Below are positions 17,693 to 23,540 of a stretch of 23,540 bases of DNA, piece after piece; positions within the stretch are counted from its first letter, which is position 1; each line of letters begins with the position of its first letter. This DNA comes from Seminavis robusta (Eukaryota; Bacillariophyta; Bacillariophyceae; Naviculales; Naviculaceae). Made by a program: the position numbers and the translations under genes. The notes under the pieces are model-generated. The model made no database searches. It was not told where the DNA came from and worked only from the letters and a program-made list of their open reading frames with translations. The stretch spans positions 1 through 23,540 of the forward strand of contig CAICTM010001738.1 in assembly GCA_903772945.1 (NCBI GenBank), written 5' to 3'.

Positions 17693-17936
17693 ACCACCTG
17701 GCAAGACACTACCGTATTCCACCCAGACTTACTTTGAAAGTGTCCGGGTGGGAGGAATCAGTCAGCCTTCCTTGGTGGATGATTGTCCCTCAGACAAGGA
17801 CGAGGCCATCCAAGAGAGAGTTGCCAGAACGAAGGATTCCCAACCAGCTGGGAAACCGCTACATATTATGATTGAAGCAATTCAATCAATCTACTACATG
17901 CAACCTGCGTTTCAACTAACTGTACAATAATACTCT

Positions 17937-19170
17937 AGTCCATACTTTTTCTTTCATACATGTATGTACTCTCGTGCTAAGCAAACTAGCTGCATGCTAG
18001 TATGCCCAGTTGTGTTTGCAGCCACCGTATTGGAATCTTCAAATGAATGAATCGAATCGAATCTGTCCATCCGCCCCAGGCACCAATGCTCCGCGACGAA
18101 CCCGTGTCTAGCTAGCCAGCTAGCTAGCGAGAGTGCGCTGCGATTGGCTTCTGCAGTGGTTCCGAGCTGCTGGGATTATCGAGTCAATGGCTGGGGGCGG
18201 AAAGCAAGGGACGCAGTCCTCGATGATGTATGCAAGTCTCTCTCCGTTGCTTCCTTCCTTACTTCCTTACTTACTTACTTACCATGATGGTGAGGCAGCG
18301 AAAGGAAAGAATATTCAAATACGCGTACATGCATTCGACGACTGCTGGGAGAGTCAGACCCAGCAGAGCTCCCGGCAGCTCGATTGCTTGCACGTCGCTC
18401 TTCTACGGTACGTACCAAAGGGATCAAGAACTTTCAAGGAGCCAGGAACGAGGAGAGGCAGCTAATTCAACGCACGGATTAAAAGTCAAGGGATCGGGAC
18501 TTCTGCTGGCTGGCCTAGTGGTGGTAGCTGGCTAGTAGTAGAGAGAAGTGGCTTGATTCATTTTGTGAGAGCAGACCATCAGTGCATGGCTGGTTGGTTA
18601 TCAGCAGCCAGTTTTAAACGCAAGTCATCATAGTATCAAGTGGTGGCTGGCTGGTAATGAGCACTTTCATCATCCGCCAGCCATGATGGCCCAGTGCGGA
18701 TACTGTATTGAAGAGGACAGCAACACCCAGCCATGGAAACCGTCCAGGCCAACCTGCAGGAGCTTCCTTGAGGTCGCTCAGCACAACATGTACATGTAGA
18801 CAGCCAGCCAGCCACCCACCAAAGAAACAACTGTGGTGCAATGCATCATAGCACAGAAAAGCACAATGATGTTCCGGAACAGTTCCCGAGAATCGATTTC
18901 CATTTAGTCTCTTTCAACCATCCTGGAAGTGTGCGGGCAATTTTTCTATGGAAAATGGTCGCGGGGGATCGACGTTAATATAAGTTTCCCCCTTAGATTT
19001 AGACAAAAAGAATAGATTTAACGTCTACTCTCCCGTTGAGTCCCATTTTCGCTCAGCGACCTCACAATTACAGTAGCGACCCATTCTGCAGGGCCGTCCG
19101 ACGGTTTTTGCTCAGGATTTAAAATTTGCCACGACTGACTCAAAATCAGGTTGGACTTAAGGGCACGTCA
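17937..19170. other. Microsatellite-rich intergenic region
   Basis: I see no supported gene. Tetranucleotide tracts are dense: GCTA-type around 18108-18131, TTCC/TTAC at 18249-18283, and GGCT/AGCC clusters near 18584-18660 and 18800-18822. Short reading frames on both strands (18133-18465, 18230-18535, 18614-18841) are mostly translations of these tracts. From about 18880 to 19170 the sequence becomes non-repetitive and AT-rich, with no features I can name. Confidence 0.55.
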
Positions 19171-19174
19171 GAGA

Positions 19175-19296
19175 CTTAAGAGGATGTTCAGGAGGATGTT
19201 GAACATTTAAGAGGATGTTTTAAGAGGATGTTTATTTAAGAGGATGTTCATTCGTGCTAAGAGGATGTTTAAGAGGATGTTTTAAGAGGATGTTTG
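19175..19296 (+). repeat. Degenerate tandem array of TTAAGAGGATGTT (8 copies of AGGATGTT)
   Basis: Eight AGGATGTT words, most preceded by TTTAAG, are spaced 10 to 26 bases apart; the array ends at GGTGTACCGACG. Such sub-terminal arrays are common near ends of mobile elements or in regulatory regions, but no terminal repeats were identified here. Confidence 0.85.
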
Positions 19297-19325
19297 GTGT
19301 ACCGACGTACCACACCCGAACGTTG

Positions 19326-19356
<31 letters not shown>

Positions 19357-19419
19357 ACAAAGAATAAAACAAGCAGCACTATGGCTGAGTATACTACTAG
19401 TATCAACAATTGCTTGTCG

Positions 19420-19770
19420 TTAGTCAGAGCTATATTCATGGTGTCCCTGCATCTCTTTGTAGAGTTCTTTCCATTTGAAGCCCCCCTTTTCTGTTTGTTG
19501 TAGTTGATTCAAGTATCGTGCTGTTCGAAGCTCTTGGTAAATGTGATCCCGAAACACTTTCAAAGGAAAGAGCTGATACTCATCCCGACTTTCCCACAAT
19601 TCCTTGGGCTGGCATTCATCATGCAATCCTGCCGCCACATCCTCTTTGAGTAGTTTCTGTGCAGCATCACCTTCCCACTCTGGATAGTTTCCCTTTGCAG
19701 CAACTAGATTCTTCGGGTGGTTGGCCACAAATCGATTAAAGGCATCTTGATCTTCCTTTGCTCGAGACAC
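19420..19770 (-). pseudogene. Fragment of a protein-coding gene of a diatom repeat family (116 aa, no ATG)
   Basis: The minus frame encodes a well-formed charged protein ending HHEYSSD before a TAA. It contains PEWEGDAAQKLLKEDV, then QPKELWESRDEYQLFP and FRDHIYQELRTARYLNQL. The W..(S)xAxxLLxxDVxxG ... PKxLWxxRxEYxxF...FR order is one I associate with abundant, unnamed multi-copy diatom proteins; I could not check this. The frame is open upstream only to 19827 and holds no ATG before residue SRAKEDQ (codon 1 is GTG), so the gene is truncated at its 5' end or has an upstream exon joined by splicing. It lies back to back with the 19893 gene. Confidence 0.5.
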
Positions 19771-19892
19771 AATTCCAGATCTGCACGAACTGGAACCACC
19801 CTTCTGGGACGCACACGGACTCTCAAACTAGTACTGTTTATTCTATAGTAAAATTGCCGTTTTAATAGTCAATCAAGAGGAAAAGGACCACC

Positions 19893-21470
19893 ATGGCGCC
19901 TTGTGGTCCGTTTCGTACGCGAACAATGGCAGTTAATACCCAGCAGACATCTGTAATGGGCTCCACCACCATGGCTAGTCGGGCACAGCAACTGAGGCCA
20001 CGTGAATCCATTGTGAAACCATCGAATCCGATCGAAACTACTCCCAAAAATACACGGTCAATGGTCCCCAAGAGCAATGTCTGCGCCGATGGTAATCATG
20101 TGCTGGATGGATTTCTCAGCATTCAACGAAGTCGCAAGACGACTCCACGACACAAAGCCAACATCATCACCACTCCCCCAATTGTCAATCAAACAGAAGC
20201 TGTCAACCCATATTCCGTGCTCGCTCCAGCCGAAGATGATATCTGGCTTCGTCAATACCAGAATGACTGCTGCTATGACGATGACGACTCTGTCCTCACT
20301 ATGGATACCACTGGGAGTGGATCGGTAGTCGGTAATCAGTCTAGCACTCCACCCCGGACCAATGCACGAGCGTCGTCCATTGTACGCTTCCCAAAAAACG
20401 CCAAGCGAAAGATAAGAACCAAGAAACTGGCTCCCGCTGATATCATTCCCTTGCCGATGCCACCAGTCCTTGCAAATCAGTCATCTGAGGTCGCATGGGG
20501 AGCCCACAAACCGCGAACAAAGAAACAACAAGGACGTCCTGGTGATGAGCTCACGAACTCTCGCTCGACAACAAAGAAATCATGCAGGAATAAAGTTCAA
20601 TCTATGCACGGAAATACCAAAGGCGATTCATTGTCTACGAAACTGCGATGCAATCAGGAATGGCCTCCACTTTCGACAGCAGGAAACGTGCATGGCAGCG
20701 TCTCATCATCATGGCCGTCAACACAGCCTACTCCCACAGCGATGGACCTTAGGACATTCAGGATGCAGCTACTCCCGACCTCCAATACCACAACCAAAAC
20801 CTCGCCTACAGCACGAAAGAAAAAGAAATTCAAGCTTAAATCAGAGATCAATTCTGCCCTGGAAAATCAAAACACTGTTGATGCCTCGGACGGCACTGAA
20901 ACTACACCAATTGACATGATCTCTTCTGATCAAACGATAGCACGTGATGGCGCCACGGCAAATGTTGCAATTGATCTAGTATCTCCCATCAAGCAAACAG
21001 CAAAGGATCTCGTAATCCCAATGATTGCAAGTGTTAACTCCGATTGCATCGTAACCGGCACCGATGGAACCAACACCAGTAATGGACTTCGAGTCGCGAA
21101 AACTCCGGCTGCCAATCTTCAAGGAATCAACGATACCGACACATCCAATCAATCGCAGTTGATCCAGCCAGCTGATTGTATTCCACTTGTGTGTCCTACA
21201 TGCAACGTACCAGTGCCACCTCAAGCTCTCTTGCAAAGTTCCATCACAGCTACCTTCCTTGGCATGTCAGCTACTACAGACCGGACCCACTACTGCACCA
21301 ACTGCAACCATTTTATCCCGCTGCAAGGCTCCGTGGACATGGAAACACGTCCAGTCTCCCCACTCACTATGCTTCTATCACCAAGCACAGCACAAACATT
21401 CAACGACAGCACCAAGACGCACACTGAGGAAGAATTAGAGGCTGCCATTTTAAAAGCATCTCAGAGATGA
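19893..21470 (+). CDS. Ser/Thr-rich protein with C-terminal zinc-ribbon-like motif (525 aa), first part of a probable two-frame gene
   Basis: The ATG sits in a strong context (GGACCACCATGG). The first about 420 residues are low in hydrophobics and rich in Ser, Thr, Pro, Asn and basic residues, with basic clusters RFPKNAKRKIRTKK (about 171-184) and ARKKKKFKLK (about 309-318) that could be nuclear-localising or nucleic-acid binding. Near the C terminus, VCPTCNVPVPPQALL ... HYCTNCNHFIPL gives two CxxC pairs about 34 residues apart, a zinc-ribbon-like arrangement. TGA at 21468 follows an A4 run (21452-21455). The same CxxC module recurs at the start of the next, overlapping frame. This fits a gag/ORF1-like retroelement protein or a split host gene; no family is established. 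Confidence 0.7.
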   Translation: MAPCGPFRTRTMAVNTQQTSVMGSTTMASRAQQLRPRESIVKPSNPIETTPKNTRSMVPKSNVCADGNHVLDGFLSIQRSRKTTPRHKANIITTPPIVNQTEAVNPYSVLAPAEDDIWLRQYQNDCCYDDDDSVLTMDTTGSGSVVGNQSSTPPRTNARASSIVRFPKNAKRKIRTKKLAPADIIPLPMPPVLANQSSEVAWGAHKPRTKKQQGRPGDELTNSRSTTKKSCRNKVQSMHGNTKGDSLSTKLRCNQEWPPLSTAGNVHGSVSSSWPSTQPTPTAMDLRTFRMQLLPTSNTTTKTSPTARKKKKFKLKSEINSALENQNTVDASDGTETTPIDMISSDQTIARDGATANVAIDLVSPIKQTAKDLVIPMIASVNSDCIVTGTDGTNTSNGLRVAKTPAANLQGINDTDTSNQSQLIQPADCIPLVCPTCNVPVPPQALLQSSITATFLGMSATTDRTHYCTNCNHFIPLQGSVDMETRPVSPLTMLLSPSTAQTFNDSTKTHTEEELEAAILKASQR

Positions 21471-23540
21471 CGCAAGGAAACAGGAGACGACGGACACAAT
21501 CCAAGCCCACCAATCATCCAACAGCAACATGATCCTCACAGCACGAGTCATGACTTCAAATCCACTATGCCCTCAGTGTCAGAATTTCTTGGAAACCACG
21601 GCTATGCAGTGTGTTGATGCTATCACTATTCAGCTTGGCATTCAAGATGACTCCTTGATTGGTTACTACTGTAAATCCTGTGATATGAACTTGGAGGATC
21701 ACGATGTCTCCCCTCCGGTCACACACCTTGCTTCCTTGTTCGACACTGTTGCTACAAGTGACAATCGGGATCAGAAGAAGACACTCGAGGCAGCGGCTAT
21801 CCACTCTTCCTATGCACCACAAACGAGCCAAGCCACCACCCGGCAACTCGACACCATTCAGTTATCAGATCAAATAGGTTCGACATCAATCAGTCCCAGT
21901 CCTCAGCGATGTTTCTGTCACCAGGTCTCGATCTCTCGACCTCAAGACCCATTATGTTTCCTCTGCAAGTGGAAGGCAGATCCAGACAAGATACTCACTT
22001 ATCTGGAAACAAAACTGGCATTCCTTGTTCCCACCAACCCAGCAAATGACACTGCCTCTGTCTGTGTTAAGAACTCCCTTCTTGAGTTACAGAGAACTCA
22101 CTGTCCATTGCCTCGAGAGATTTATCACAGAGCAAAGTCATTGGGTCTACTCGAACCAGCTCTTGATAATGATGTTCCTTCAATCCCAGGCATTGCCACC
22201 ATGACGATTCAGGAGTCCAAGCAAGATGCAGCTGCTGCTTCACTTGGTGCTACCAATCCCATGGCTCTTGATGCAGATGGGAGCGCCGACGAATCCAACA
22301 CCACTGGCAATCACGATGGCGACAATGGAGATACTATGAGGGATGACGACGAGGAAAGCTTTGAGGATGCCAATGATGGTGCAAGGAGCCACAAGACACA
22401 CTACTTTGGTGTCCGTATTGAGACAATGAATCCAGCAACCACAGCAATGCCTATGCCTCTGGTCATGCAGTTGTTGACACTATTGTGTTCTGATGACAGG
22501 TACACAATCACTTTCAAAGATCATGAAGGGATAGGAGACTTTGAGGGCAATGGCATTGACTTGGATTCCCTAGGAAACATGACCCGCGACCAGCTTGTGA
22601 AGTGGCTCAATGCCTCGGTGATGGATTGGGGCCCCATCAATGATTATTTTCGTCGATTTGCCTGTTCTTTCTATGTGCACAGTCCTGATTACGACAGTGT
22701 GCCTGCACTAAAGAAGACTCCAGGAGTGGTTCCCTTTCTCAAAGAACACAAGCTCTTCCTGCGGCCACACTGCTTAGAAGAATCCCAGACTGCCACAGTA
22801 TGCTACATTGCCGGGAAGAATCCTAAGAAGACCTTCCGCGATGGCCTCTTACCCAGGGTATCCAGTTGGTTACGTCAGCAGAGACCTTCCATCACCTGTC
22901 CCATTGCCATTGTTCCAACCAAAGTCAAGGTAGATACTGAGAAGATTGACATCCTTGGTATCCAAGTGGGAATCACCGACCGTCCAGCCTTTGAGAACCT
23001 GATGAAAGCCATTGCCAAGGATCCCACTCTGCAACACCCTCAGTTGGATCTCCTAAGCCCCAAATTGAACAAGATCAGCAGACAAAGAAAGCACCATGAC
23101 CTTATGAAGAAGGCAGTTATCCAACATATGGATGTCATCAATGCCACCACAGGTGTTCCTCTTCAAGATCTGAATCCAAACTTTGAGGATGAAATTCGTC
23201 TTTTGCTCTTAGAGAAGACTGTCACTGCCAATGGCAAGCCCCTGCTGTTGGATCTGGAACGCCACAAATCCTATGCAACTGCAGGACAGTACTATGCCAT
23301 CTGCCAGAAGAGTGCAAGAGACACCGTGGTGGACAAACTCACAGATATCTTCTCAGATGCCACCATCTTCCCACAAGACTATGCCCTGAAAGATGAGGAA
23401 CCCTCTGTCATTCAACGACAACCACGAACTCCAAGGGATGATTCTTGGGATCAGTACTCATACAGCAGTCGCTCCTTTCAAACACTGTATCAAGATGATG
23501 CCTCTATTGCTTCAGTGGAAGCAATCATCACTACTTGGGC
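21454..23540 (+). CDS. Second frame of the same unit: CxxC-module protein, at least 670 aa, runs off the window
   Basis: This long frame is open from 21454 (after a TAA at 21451) to the last base; the first ATG is at 21529, giving 670 codons. It starts with LCPQCQNFLETTAMQC ... YYCKSCDMNLED, the same CxxC module as the end of the upstream frame, followed by RCFCHQVSISRP..LCFLCKW. An acidic low-complexity stretch follows (DGSADESN ... RDDDEESFEDAND). A folded region then has HYFGVRIETMNP, DYFRRFACSFYVHSP, FLKEHKLFLRPHCLEE, CYIAGKNPKKTFRDGLLPRV and CPIAIVPTKVKV. That plan resembles ORF1/gag-like proteins that I associate with diatom retroelements, without database support. The frame is +1 relative to the 525-aa frame and overlaps its last 17 bases. 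The 3' end is outside the window. Confidence 0.75.

Noticed and set aside
18133..18841. Small frames on both strands between 18.1 and 18.85 kb
   Set aside because: They translate tetranucleotide tracts, have no conserved features, and several overlap each other.
15571..19400. tRNA, rRNA or other structured RNA genes
   Set aside because: Looking through the gene-poor stretches I found no convincing A/B-box tRNA core or rRNA words; a covariance-model scan was not possible.

Overview
The window looks like nuclear DNA from a diatom, most likely a raphid pennate. The reasons are short GT-AG introns (84 to 103 bp), very long Ser/Pro (SPS/SPT) mucin-like coding repeats, GDPH-signature von Willebrand D-like modules of the kind reported in diatom adhesive-trail proteins, and RxL tripeptides of the kind known as processing sites in diatom wall proteins. 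The species cannot be fixed from the sequence alone.

Bases 1-3577 carry SPS coding repeat on the minus strand, broken by many frameshifts. Bases 1-565 are a noisy inverted copy of about 3580-4060: two perfect patches (45 and 69 bp) sit in indel-rich sequence. That pattern is typical of unpolished long-read sequence, so the left flank is suspect as an assembly or read fold-back. It also explains why the large gene on the right has no start codon or signal peptide.

Bases 3556-15570 hold one giant plus-strand gene of four exons. The three introns I placed keep the frame and give 3911 residues with no 5' end. From N to C the protein has: an SPS block; a small Cys module (C); module A; module B; a SPS/SPT block of about 735 residues; modules C and B; a short SPS linker; module C; two consecutive GDPH/vWD-like units, each followed by a beta-rich domain; a very basic coiled-coil rod with 52-residue repeats; a second ICH..GDAIP-type module; and modules B, A and a divergent B at the C terminus. 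This is the architecture of a secreted adhesive or extracellular-matrix mucin. Modules A, B and ICH..GDAIP resemble modules of bacterial secreted surface proteins.

Bases 15782-16235 are a broken partial paralogue, fused to its own signal-peptide-like start. Bases 16236-19170 are gene-poor and rich in microsatellites, with at most one small secreted peptide (17521-17670). Bases 19175-19296 hold eight copies of an AGGATGTT motif. A minus-strand gene fragment lies at 19420-19770.

From 19893 to the end of the window are two overlapping plus-strand reading frames in different phases, 525 aa and at least 670 aa. They share the same zinc-ribbon-like CxxC module and probably form one gene or one retroelement-like unit split by a +1 frame difference in an A4 run. 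The second frame runs off the window.
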